Part shown: positions 19,061 through 31,934 of the stretch, piece after piece
Layout: every line of letters starts with the position of its first letter
Position numbering within the stretch: the first letter of the stretch is position 1
DNA from: Acanthornis magna
Taxonomy: Eukaryota > Chordata > Aves > Passeriformes > Acanthizidae
Direction: 5' to 3'
Assembly: GCA_036785705.1 (NCBI GenBank)
Contig: JAWUZG010000136.1
Location: forward strand, 2,232,001-2,296,000
Length of the DNA: 64,000 bases
Notes under the pieces: generated by a model
Told to the model about the DNA's origin: nothing
Seen by the model: only the letters and a program-made list of their open reading frames with translations
Databases searched by the model: none
Position numbers and translations under genes: made by a program

Positions 19061-22000
19061 TTCCTTTCAATCACAAACATTTACAAATCTTGGGTGCTTC
19101 TTTCTCCTTGAGGGTGGATTCACAATGGGGTGGTTTCGCCATGGACACACTAATCAAAGTTCTATCTCAAGCAGTTTTCCTCAGGGTGTTTTTGGGAATC
19201 TCCTGGATGAGTTTGTCCCAGCTGGCTGGTATTGATAGTTAACAACCCACAGGCTGCATTGCCCCCACAGGACAAGGGCTCTTGATTTGGCGGTGACCCT
19301 TGCTCCTTTACAGAATCATTCATTGGTGTTGTCATCCTGGCTGTAATTTCATGGTGATGGTCTACCCCTCTAATTTAAAAAACAATAATTTTGAAACTGG
19401 TATCAGACTGTGTGCTGTTATTCTGTTTTTCTGGTGTTTACTGATTTTTACTTTTTCAACAATATTATATTAAAATATTCAAATAAATTCTCCCAGACAC
19501 ACAGTTTAAATCACTCTGCATGTTTAATAATTTATCATGTAAATCAATGCAAAGAAAATGAGAATTTGGTGGAAAAGTTTTCCAGAATATGGATTATATA
19601 TTTACGGTAGTAACATCCAGGATTCACCAAGTTTGTGAACTGAAAATTTCCAGGAAACAGTGTGTAAGATTAATATAAGGAAGAAAAAAGGTAATATATT
19701 ATTATTGATTTGTGGATCTTTGTTTTTCTGCATGAAAAAAATAAAAATGTGTCTTCTTTTGGTCCTATCCTCACTAAAAAGGAGTCTAAATCCATTGTTA
19801 TCAGTGTTATCAGTGAGCTCTACTTGTGCTCTGCCCATTTACACAAGCTGAAGGTCTGACCCCCTGTTCCACAGAACACAAGCACCATCAGAAATAAATG
19901 GACTGCCATCAATTTACCAAATGAGAACAACTTGTTAATTGGAAAATGGAAAGAGATGGCCAAAATAAGCAGGCCTGGCATTCAGAAGGTTGGAGATGGA
20001 CAGTGTAGGATCAACAAATTCATAAAGTACAAGAAAACATAGCTGAATTTTAAACTGTGGGGTGCTCAGTAATTATATAAAAATCACTTGCTGGATAGCT
20101 CATAAGAAATCCATTAACTATGATCACTAAATGAAAATGAAGTTCAAAGGATGGATTAGTTCCTACATTTTTTCCAACAGATATTTCTTTTCCTTTTTTT
20201 GTTTTGCGGGTTGGTTTTTACTTTTGAAGAAAAACATACATAAAATACATAAAGAAAGGTGAGAATAGATAAAAGGGACAGCAGTGGATATTCATCCTGT
20301 GGGCACGTGTGTGTGCCTGTTGGGAATTCATGCTCAGCTTCCTACAGCTAAACCTGGGGACACAGAGCTACAGCAGCCTCAGATCTTTTGGGCTACTGGA
20401 TTTGGCAGCCTCTATCATAATATTGGATCAGATTTCCCCACCAAATGTCGAGATCATGTCTCTGGTACAGCCACTGGGCACATTTTCATTGAGGGCCTGC
20501 ATTGTCCTGACTGGAGGTCACAGTATACCAAAATCTGAATGTTTCACAGCAGTGAAATGTTTCACACAGTCAGTCTCATCTTTGATCGGGCAGAAGAATT
20601 GAAACTTCCTGTTTTAACATTGTCAAAATATTGGTCAATGTTGTTGCAAATACTATTAAGTTGGTTTCCACATCTTGTTAAAACAAATTACCTAATTGCA
20701 TTTTAATATAAAAATGTGTTTCAACGTGTGCTACCTAACATAGTACAAGGAGCACTGAAGCACAATCTAATGTCTCAAATACAGTGAAATACTTTCTAAT
20801 AGTTCTGAATTACACATTTCAAACTTATTCCTTGGGAGGAAAATGACTTTTATATTCCATGTCAGAAGATTAAAAGAATGACCACACTAGGCTGAATGAA
20901 AGATTGTTCAGGTTTGATAGTTCCTTAAGGACAGTGGCCATAAGTAAATACCTACAACTAGATTGAGGTGACTACACAAGAATATCTCATTTCTCTGTTT
21001 GTTTAATAACTTCCAATTAATTATTCCTTCCTCATCTAATCTTCCCAAGACAATAACGTTTGGAAAAAGTTGGACTTCCAAAGAGCAGTTAGGGAGAGCT
21101 TTCATAAATATTTGGGGGATCATAGTGTCTCTTGTGTCAATTCTTCTGAGCAATGTGAATTGAGGAACAGTTCTGTGGCATCAGTTCCCCATTTCTTTCC
21201 TTTCCTTGAACTTTCCATCACCCAGGTCCCTGGGACATTTCCAGAGATTGCATGTCAGTACCCTTTTTTCCTTTTTCTTTCGTAATATATTTTATACATC
21301 AAAATGTACTGTGAGATGCACATAGATTTCTTTCCAGATGTTACTATGAGATATAAAGAAATTAGGGGACCTCTTTAGGTCACAAGTAAAATCTGTGGTA
21401 CCTGTGGTGATTCAGCTTTGAGTTCTCAAATCCCACATTACTGACTGGCAAAATACACCAAAACTTCCTTGCAACTGACAGTCTCAACTCTGTGTTATCA
21501 CAGGAAGATGGAATGTGGAAGGTGTCAGGGTGGCTTTTAACTCAAATGACTCTTTATCTCTGTTAAAATTAATCTTTTTTTTTCTTCAAGTATCCAGACA
21601 GCAATCAAACTGAGAAAAAAAAAAAAGGGAAAATCTTTTATATTGTGTAATGGGATCTAGAGTGGACTACCTACTATCTTATTCAGAAATGCTTTAAAAT
21701 ATTTAAAATCTATTTGGCTGATTCTGCCAGAGAGTCTGGGAATACATTAGGATATAAAGGTATTTGTGGTCTGCAGGGAATAGTATAAAATGGATGGCCA
21801 CTGGTATCTATGAATAACTTATTTGTCACATTCGAGTCATAACATTTCACAGCCTAATAAGGAAAGATGTGCAGTTTTATATGTTTCATTTACACATGTG
21901 AAACTGAATTGAGCATTTCTTTGCATATCCTAGCACCGTAAATAGCAGTAGATTTGTGATAACAGCATTAGCTACAGCAGGTTCATGAATTACTGTGTAA

Positions 22001-25000
22001 TGTATCCCTGTACAATTTCAATACAGCCCATTTTTCTTCTCCCTCTTTGTTGCTGCTCTAAATTCTATCTGGGAAGCTGGAGACTAAATATAGCATTCAC
22101 TATGCCTTGAACGGGGAGGGATGGATAGATTGAAGATGCTTTTGAAGATTATATATCTATCATTGCATGAATATTCATGTTTGCCTCAAAAAAACCCCTG
22201 TATCTTTGGTTATTCCAATAGAACTGTAGGTTTTGCTAGCCCTGGATCACTGTGTAGGAAGGAAAGAAGTTCTCATAGGGTCAGAAGGAAAGTGTCAGGA
22301 TTAATACTCTGTTCTCTTCTGCCCATCAGTGTTTCCCTGTTTTTTATAATCTTCTCCTAAGCACCCTCAACTATTCAGAGGGCACAGGGGTAGAAAGGAT
22401 ATTCAAACTTTTATTACCGTCCTCCACACTCAGGTGCTCAGGAAGGTTAGGCATGAAGGTTAGGTTGGATATGATGTTGCCAGCTCTGAGGGGTTCATTT
22501 CTTTTTTGAGTCCTGTATAAATTTTCCAAAGAGGTCAGGAAATGGAACATGAAATCCCTTTTCCTAGATCAGATCTCCCACCATTAGGCTAAGGTTTTTC
22601 TCTATCTTTTACCCACAACCAGTGGAAGGGCAGCAATTAGGAACTTTTCCCTGGAAGAAGATAGAAGCTTTAATCTCTTTAATCCCCTCTCACTTCTTTT
22701 AAAAGATATATGTTTAAATCCATAATAGAGGATGGAATCTACACTCAGGAAACAGAGCTTGAATGAATTCTTATTCACACACATATTCCCTGTTTCTCAC
22801 TTGTTATATCCGAGACATTTTCCAAGTCTCTGGTCATTTCATGGGGTGTATGGGGTTTTTTTGTTTGTTTTTGTGGGTTTGTTTGTTTGGTTAGTTTGGT
22901 TGTTCATTTGTTTTTCTTCTCTTGATGTACATTGCTCTCTCCCTGTGTTATATTGATCACTTGTGCTATCAGATTTTGGATCCTGTGCCAGCTGCCTCCA
23001 ACGTGAGGCTGAGAGTGACTCTCTTATGCCACTGTACATATTCTGTAGGTAGTGAACATGACCGTGCATATGAATTTATCTTTTGTTGCCAAGTGCCAAC
23101 ATTACAGACAGCCTTGTGGCACAGTGTGAGCAATTTTTTCAGGGAAATGTCTAGAAAAAATAGGAGAAAGCACAGAAGAGTTGGGAATTCAGTGGAAACT
23201 CAGGTATTCAATGCAACCTGAGGTAGCTCTGTCCCTTTCCCAGGAATAATGCCTTGAATTTAACATTTTCTGAGAATAAAATTGACTGAGAATTTGCAGT
23301 TAAAGCTTATTTGCATTTCATAAAAGAATGGTGAGATTGGTGTGAGTTTTGGTGGACTGCTGCTGGGAAAAGATATTTAGGAACCAGGACACACAAAGGC
23401 CATCTCTGTGAGAAAGTTTTTACATGGGATATACTCGGGACTCCCAGTCCCACAGATCAGCTGGTGCCTCAAATTGCCAGAGCTCTTGAGAATGGGGAAA
23501 CAGCTCCCCAGGGAATCCAGGCTGGCCAGGCAGATAGGTAACCCAGCAGAGTGAAATCTGTGATGTCCCTGCGACAGAGGAGATGATCCTGCCGTTTTTT
23601 AATGAATACTGTTACAAATCATGCTATTTAGCCATTTGCTGCTGATTCCTGAGGAGCAGGTGTGACTTCTCTAGTAAAAAGGTTTGATATTTCTTATGTG
23701 TTTCCTTTTTTTTTTCCAGTCTATTTGCTTCTTTCAAGGAATACCGAGGGATGGCTATTTTCTTCCAGGAAAAATTTGCGGATCTGAATATCTTTGGTAA
23801 AATTTTATTTACTTCTTTTTTTTCCTAGTGTTCCTCAAACAAAGAAATCTGGAATTGAGACCTGCGTTGATAATTTCAGGCATGATTTTTGTTGGACTTT
23901 TTGCAAACTCTTGGTTTTTACCATTTAATAATGCACTCTGTCATCAGTTCGTAGTCTTCACTAAAGAAATAACCAGAATTAGAGAAGATCTAATGGAGAC
24001 TTTGGGTTTATATGGAGAAGAAATACTCAGACATATCCTAGTTAAAACTGACAGAGATTTATAAAAGAAAATAAAACAAACCCTGTACTTAATGGTTTAA
24101 TCCAAATCCTTTGGGATTACAAGGAGACATTCATGGGGAGATATTACATATCTGCTGAATGGGGATAGCAGCATTTATTCATTCTTCTGCAGCATCTGGT
24201 TCTTGCACTCATCAGGGAATATGACAGGTCATAGGTCTGATCCAGTATAGCATCTCCACTGCTACACAAAATTTGCACAAATATATTCATTCTTTCTTTT
24301 TCAAAGGTCTATGTCTCAATTTGGATGTTAAAACATGAAAGAACAGTGATTGCAACATTCTTAAATGTCAACTGATAACAAGAACACCTATTAGACAGTA
24401 ATGTGGAGATCCATATCTAATTTATCCAACAATTATGATGAAAAAATAACATAAATAATTAAGTTTTAATTATATCCATTAAAATATTTTAAGTGCAACC
24501 TACTTGAAAAAGATGATTAGGCTTTAACTGAGATATTTCAAAGCAGCTAGAAGTTACTAACCAACCCACTTTCAATGTGTCAATTAGCACAGTTTAGCTA
24601 CTTTCTTATTGATATTCAAATGGTTTTTGAAATGCCAGCAAAACACTTTAACACATCTAGATGCCTGATAGGTTAATAAAATGGTAACAGATTGCTTTCC
24701 AATGTATAATTTTGAATTAATGACATTATAGCTAAGCTTTCTTCAACAGCAATCTAGTTTTTAATTACATTACAAAAGAAAACTTGCAATATTAAGTCTA
24801 TAATTAAAATCTTAATTGAGTCAGGATGTCATAACAATAAAAAGGTTGTTGAAGAGTGCATTTATTTTATTATTCATGATTCCCTATGTTCCCTTCAAAA
24901 CAGGAATAATATACATATTCATGAAATTCTAAATGAATGTTATTTAGAATTAATGGAACACTCTACATTGAATTAAATTAAAGAAGGGTCAGGTGATATC

Positions 25001-28000
25001 TATACTGCCTCTGTTTACTAAATAAGCATTGGGTGCACCATTTTCCTGACTGCAAGAATTCTTAATTTAAGGAACACATAACATTAACCTAGAACAAAAT
25101 TGCCTGGTTTTGTAAATCCTGATTTTTAGCTTTGCGTGTTCAACTAGGAAGAAAACAAGACCTGTGGGAGATACAGGTTATGAGATCCTCCTGTCCATTA
25201 CCTGAATAAGATCTTCGAAACACAGTGTTGATGAAGCCCATTGGAACATCATGGAATTATCCCACCCTTTTTGGACCATTATCCAATTTATCTAAACAAA
25301 ATGGAACTTTTAGACAGAGAGCAGCACCAGGATTAATGGTCTGCCTCAACAGCTGTGGCATGGGGAGAATGTTTCGGTGCTGATGTTCACACTGGATTTG
25401 CCAAGCATGGACAAGCACTTTGAAGGCATTCCACTGCAACAATAAGAACTATTTGTATAAACTACTTGTATTTCACTCCTTTGTCATCAGAACACTTGTG
25501 ACATTTGTGTTTTAAAGACTGGAAAGTATAGAATGAGAATCGAGATTTTTCCTAGCACTTTAGCTTTTTGTTCTATCTGTGCCTAAATGACTCATAAGGG
25601 TTTGATCTTTATGTGTTATTTTTCTTTCTTCTCTTTCCCCACCAATTCTAGTTCATGTAGCCAATCTCAAAAGGAGAGATATTCACCCAGCTGAGTGACC
25701 TACATACTGGATAAATTAAGCAATATCACGTAAGAGCCTGGGTATACAAATCTGTGTGACTACAGGTCATTGTGCAATGGCTTTTGCAAATCAAGGAACA
25801 GCAATGAGATTTCCGTAATTATCCTGGAATGCACTTCCTGGTGGGTCTGAGGGTTTAGAACTCTGGACACTATAGAAATTAATTTCTGACTGCTTCCTAA
25901 TGAGAAATATAATTTTCACCACTCCCTTAGAAAAGACAAGGATACATAATGCTTTTTAAATAGTTTCACAATTTGTGGGATTTTGGTTTTGCAATTTTGT
26001 GTGTACTGGAAGACATAAAGCTGCATACCTAGCCTACGCTGTAATTTCCCATTTTCCCCTTTCTGAAAGTATAAAAAAACTGAATTTTTACAGATCAAAA
26101 ACAGATTCCTGTCAGCTTCCATCAGAACACATTTTGCTGGATCTCCTGAGGTTCACTATTTGAGCTCTGGATGGCCTTGGCCAATCTTTATTTAGAATTC
26201 AAATGTGGATGTGGCTCGTGATCCAAAGCAGCAAGTTGATGAGCTCTTGTAAAAGCAAATATTCTTCTTTTAGTACTCCCTGCAGTTCTGAAGTCAGCAA
26301 TTTGAAGTGAATGGAAATCCATTTGGATTACATAGAATTTTTTTTTTTAAATAAGTCTTTCTGATATAAACAAACTTGATTCCAATAGATTCCCTATGGC
26401 TATGTGTTATGGCACTGGGTGAGGAATCAAATGTTTTCATCATATCCCTATTGAATCTTTTTTATTTATTGCATTGGGGAAATGAATGAAGTACTAATTT
26501 TATCATGGTAATAAAATTATAGTTCATTGCTTTCTAATCACAATCTAACACAAATTTTGCTGCGGTGGCAATAGAGGTTATCTCTCCTATCTGTACTTTA
26601 AACTTTTAAAATAAATATTTTCGACATTAATCAGCTTCAATTCTCTTTCAAAAGTTCTGATTTCTCCTGTACATGCCATTTTTAAGAGGCGCTCTTTCTG
26701 AACAGAAGTTCACAAGGCTCTCCAGTGATACATTAAGATACAGCCTGGGAGAACCTCTGCTTACTAAATCATTTACTTCATTACTTGCTGTTCTCATTTA
26801 GTGAAAAAAACCACCTTTAATTCCTGTAATACAGTTAGTAGTTTTAGGTTATGCTGTTAAAACATGCTGTAAATTGATAATGCTTGAATATTTGGATTTT
26901 AGTCTCAGTGTATATCAGCATGTAGTTACCACATATTATTTTAATCAGACAGCATGTCCTCTGATCCAATTCATATTTTAATAATCCAGAATTCATCTAT
27001 GGGACAAATGAATATAAGATTAACCAGAGAATGAAAAGATAAATAAAGCAATAATAAAACAGAGGTAAAGACATTATGTAAATTGCACTATTAACTTCAT
27101 AAATCTGTAGATTCGATTCTCCTTTCATCCATCTTTTTCCCTTTTTGATTTCTTGCTGGTTATGTAATTTGTATAATTTTTCTCTCACTGGAATGCAAAT
27201 CATGATTCATCTAGAAAAACGAGAAATGCAGTAGGATTCAACTCACAGATTATAACACTGCAATTCAGGTGACTGACAAAAAAACTCTACATTTGTCCTG
27301 TGACTGAACTTATTCTTCTGCGTAAAGAAAGTGAGAAAGAGTGGAGGTTAAGCAGCACCAAAAGCAGTCTGTGTTACACACCAGGAAGAGCTTTTCCTCT
27401 GCAGAAAAAGAGGTGGATTAGAACATTATGGGAGAGTCTGCAACCTGTAACTCCCTGTTTCTAAGAACGACTTAGACAAATGTTCATCATGAACTTTTAT
27501 GATTAATTAATCCTATCTCTGTGTCTAAGAATGCAGTCAGCACAAATAGGCTGCTTCAAATTCCATCCTACCCCATTTTCTGTGATAAAACATTTAAAAA
27601 CATTTACTTTTTGAAATAAATATTTTACAAGATACTGATATGAAAAAAAATTTAGGCAGTAAGACCCGGTGAAAAAAATAAATACATGTATTTAAAGTAT
27701 CATCATCCAGGAGTCTGCACCTGAAACAAAGGTGTTCAAATGCAGAAGAGGAAAAAATAAACAAGAAGGGAATCCTTTCCTTATATCAGTGCCTCAGACA
27801 GGAAACCAGGACAGGCTACTCATAAAAACAGGTCAAATGGGCTGGACATAGTGATTCATCTTCACTTACTTATCAATCTATAAAAATTAGTGTCAGAAGG
27901 ATATCAGGCTGTGAAATAATTTTAACACAAGAAAGCATAATTATGAGAGACCTCAATCATAAGGGTGATAATCATGAATGAATTATAATAAGATCAGTGG

Positions 28001-28137
28001 AGATCAGCTTTTTTATGGGCAGAAAGGGAGTTTGGAAAAAATGCCTAAAAAGTTAGTCATGCCAATTTCCAATTTGAAAATTCAAGTGACAGAAGATATT
28101 AGGGGGTGGAGAAGAAGTGGTGGTAAGCTGGATGGGG
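19061..28137. other. Gene-poor AT-rich DNA, no supported gene
   Basis: About 9 kb without a recognisable gene or transposon. It contains a G/T-rich tract at 22853-22922, an exon-like stretch at 23700-24064 and an AT-rich block with several TAATTA sites at 24440-24990. The last two are discussed under findings. Frames are under 100 codons. Confidence 0.55.
22853..22922. repeat. G/T-rich low-complexity tract
   Basis: A run built from GTTT, GGTT and T blocks, such as GTTTGTTTTTGTGGG and TTGTTTGGTTAGTTTGG. It is a simple repeat and produces a spurious frame on each strand. Confidence 0.75.
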
Positions 28138-28232
28138 ATATATATATATTTCTTTTATTTATATATATATATATATACACACATACGCACACACACAATA
28201 TATAGATATATATACATACATATATATGCACA
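28138..28232. repeat. Compound TA / CA microsatellite
   Basis: Alternating TA blocks, then ACACACATACGCACACACAC, then further TA/CATA blocks. It sits about 130 bp left of the ERVK-like solo LTR. The interruptions suggest an ageing microsatellite. Confidence 0.85.
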
Positions 28233-28361
28233 TTCACCATCTTTGCTATCTGCGATATTACTCTCATACTACGCCACAGAAAATGCATTTCGACAGCTCC
28301 TCAGCTGCTCCCAGCTCTACTTGAATCTGCCCCACTCCATAACTCCTAGACAGTGGTTTGA

Positions 28362-28878
28362 TGTGGAGGATCGCCCCTCTTCCTCCCAGGCCAAAGCTCC
28401 CTATCTTCTCACCCCTCAGGGAAGAGAGCCTTGCCTGGGCGGGAGTTGGGTCCACCCTTTGCCTCCTAGGCGACACCTTTTTGTGTTCCCTTTGGGCCTT
28501 GCCTGGGCGGGCTTTGAGGCGTGCCTAGGGCCTGGATCCGCCCATCCCTCTAGATTCTTCCCTACCGTTATGTATATCATAGGTTGATTTGAATTGTACC
28601 CTCCCCCCTTGCGTTCGGATTGGTTCATGTATGCTTGCACCGCCCTCTCCCTCTTCCCTCATTGGTCAACCCTTTCCCTACTTAACCGGGTGCTCCCAGG
28701 CACTCGGTGCCATTTTGCCATTTTGTCCTCATGCCACCTATGGACATGGCCCTCCTTCCCCTGCTCTCCCTCCCGACCACCGAGAACCCTCTACCCTAAT
28801 AAAGGAGAGCTTGGGCAGGAGCATTCCTCCCACCACCCTTTGCCGCGTCGTCGTCTTCTTTTGCTTCGGTCCGCAACA
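28362..28878 (+). mobile_element. ERVK-like solo LTR with intact 6-bp target duplication
   Basis: A 517-bp segment starts TGTGGAGGATCG and ends TCCGCAACA, so it has TG...CA termini. It is flanked by a perfect direct duplication GTTTGA (28356-28361 and 28879-28884). A 6-bp duplication is characteristic of beta-retrovirus-like (ERVK) elements. Internal landmarks in sense orientation are two ATTGG (inverted CCAAT) boxes at 28619-28623 and 28661-28665, and AATAAA at 28798-28803 about 75 bp before the end. No internal viral genes are present, so it is a product of LTR-LTR recombination. The base composition is clearly more G+C-rich than the flanks. Confidence 0.92.
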
Positions 28879-28884
28879 GTTTGA

Positions 28885-31800
28885 GGCTGTTTAGTACAAT
28901 GACCAGCCAAATTCTATTTAAAACATTATATTTTTTTTTCCCACTAATCAGGCATGGCTGGCACCTCAAGATCAGAGAGACTTCTTCATTTCTGGAGTCA
29001 GCTTCTGGTTTAACCACAACCCAAACTTCCAAACAAGGGCTGCTCAGGAAGCAGAAGCAAGTGTTTGTGTTCCTTTGTCTTATTACTTTTTATTCTTTTC
29101 TCTTGATGGGTCACAATTAGATAAGTAGAGGCAGCTAAGAGGCTGTTTACCTGCAGCTGGGGAAGAAGATGGGGAACAGATTATTAAAAAAAAAAAAATC
29201 AAAACAAAACAAAATTCAGGGGAAAAATTTATAATCTCATTTACTCTTAAGAGAAAAAAACAATGATAAGTAAAATCTATTTTTCTTTAGCATTGAAAAT
29301 GTAATTTTCTTCTGCTTTTGAAAAGCAGAAAATAGTTATTTGCTTTCTCTTTACTTTTTGAACCCTCAAACCATTCTCCTTTTCTCTTCCCTTTTATTTT
29401 TAACATGTTTAGAAATGAAATTAATGTTGATTTCAAGATTTTAATCAACTTACAATTTCTTCCAGTAACTTTTTTTTTATAAAAATGCTTTATTCATGTC
29501 TGTGCCGTTTTATAAACAGGAAGATTTGATACGACAAGCCTAGAATTTACTGCAGATCAGCTTCAACCCCAAATTCCATATTGTCAGTGAGAAATAAAAT
29601 CTCCATTGCACTCAAATATCAGCTCAGCTGGAGTATGTTGTAGTATCATTATTGACTTCATAGGTACCTCTTGAACAATGTATGGTGACAATGATGACAA
29701 CCCAAATCTCACACTTGGAAGTAAATTGCCTTAATCCGTATTAAAGTGCTAATTATTTGATTTCTGAAGATGGCAATTATGTACAGCTTCAAGGATTTCT
29801 GTGTCAGCTGCAGGTAAACACTCTTCAAAGACTCACCGCAGCTCACGAGAAAAAATCTCCTTGGTGATACTGAATGCTCTGCTGCAGAACAGATGTGTCT
29901 CACCATTATAAATCAATATATAATCTCTAATTAGATAGGGTCTTTGAAAACAATGCATTTTAAAAGCAAACAGAAAAATCCTTTGTATGTGTAATCTAAA
30001 ACTCAAAATATTCAAAGAAAAAAGGGTGGAACTGACAGTTTCAAAACATTTTAATCAATACAAATCTCTGCACTCTTCCTAATATACTGATGAGCATTTA
30101 TGGTTTTCATGCAATGATCTGAATAACGACATTTCTGCATGTCAAATAATCTGTCCAAGAGTACTTCAAGAAGAAAACGCCACATTCTACTCGATTACAA
30201 CAGTTTTGAAATATCGATTTTTTTTTTTTCCTGGAGGTTGAGGAGGTTAAGGAAGAAAAATAAAGTACAGACAATTTATTAGGAAGCTACAATAAGAAAT
30301 TCAATGAATTTTACTAACTACTAGATACTATTACCTTTAAAAAAGATATAAGGAAAACTCTATCCTTGGCTTTATGATCTCTATCAGTATAAGTAAATCA
30401 GTGAATAATCCTGTAATGAAATTATCCAAGAATACAAATTGAAGCCATATTGTAAAACTATCTTCAATCTGATGCTGAAATGATTTGATGTCAGAAGTGT
30501 GTATTCATCTACCTATCAAAATTTTGATTTTCAGGAAACAATAACAATTAAAAGTAAAATACACCTTAAAAAATTGTCTAGCCTTCTTTCTTCCTCCAAG
30601 GACAACATCTCAATGGCTCCTGATTGATGGCTTTTGTTTGATGTTGTTGTACATGACAATGTTACCACAATATCCCAAAGGATTATCAGCCTTTCTCTCT
30701 CTCCTCCCCTGCACTTTTATTGCAATAGATATTGTAGGGTATTAGGTAGTACAGACCTTATGGGACAAATACAACAGGAAGAGAGGGGTGAAGATATAGG
30801 GCTAAAGCCAGAGCTGTGTGTGTAATTCTGATCATGGAAGAAATTCTCAGTAGCTGGGGGTGGTGAAAGAGGATCTATATTCCAACACTTACTGTGACAT
30901 ACAGCCTTGATTTCAGTCTGTTGGATGAGAACGAGGATCTTTAATCACATTTAGCAACCAAAAATTAAAGTATAAATCCACCAACATAAAAGTTCCTTTT
31001 GAAATCCCAGCACCCAGCTTTTTACTCTGTCATATGAAAGTTTAATTTCAAGTACTTTGATTCAAATGTAATATTTTCAAAAAGAGAAAAGGAAAAAAAA
31101 TTAACTGCATCCCCCAAGGCACGCACAGTAGTTAATCCAACAACAAAGCCATCCATCATGAGTGATCAAGTGAAGAGTTATCTCATCAAAACCCACAATA
31201 CAAGGAGATTATTTCAGCCTTTAATTAGAACAGTAGTGAAGAAGACAAGCCAACAAAATATCTAACTCATCCCATTTAATCAGTTCCTTGGAATTAAACA
31301 AAAAGTCGCACTTTTGGTCTGGCAAAGGCATCAACTTTTAAAGAAAGACACAGCAACATGTATTTAATTTAGCAGTCAAGAAAGACAGCAGTTTTACAAA
31401 TCTTCATTTGTATTGTTTCACCTCCTTTCTCCTGTTTGGGAGATTCTTGTGGGTGGTAGGATCAGGTTTTTAAAATATCATTCTGCACATTCCTACATTT
31501 AGCATGTCCGATGTTAGAAAAGCTTTGTGGGCAGAACAAAACTCTTGTCTGTCACCCACCTCTTCCCCATCTGTGCCTCGAGGGCTGAGGTGCATCATTT
31601 GAGAATAGAATAGATTGTGTAGGCAGAAGTTTTGGGCTCAGCAGATCCAGATCAGCCCATTTTGCCATTTTGCCACCTTTGACAAGTCTTTCAGCTGCCG
31701 CTGTCCCAGGTCGAGAGCCAGAAACACATATAATATTCAGGGTTTTGTTCCAGATCATGTAGGAGCAAGAGCTTAGAAGAGGTCTCACACCACCTGTGCT

Positions 31801-31885
31801 GAAACTCATCAAGAGGTGAATATTTTCCAATAAAACCAGAGGGTGACACAACAGAGCTCTGAGACTGAGGAGCCGGCCTGGATAT

Positions 31886-31934
<49 letters not shown>

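Noticed and set aside
18286..19274. Possible 979-bp LTR with GGACA duplications around the 3' region of the repeat gene
   Set aside because: Several candidate ends were tried, so one 5-bp match is likely by chance. The AATAAA is 250 bp from the proposed end and the termini share only TG/CA.
28082..28288. Frames across the TA/CA microsatellite
   Set aside because: They are Tyr/Ile/His runs translated from the microsatellite.
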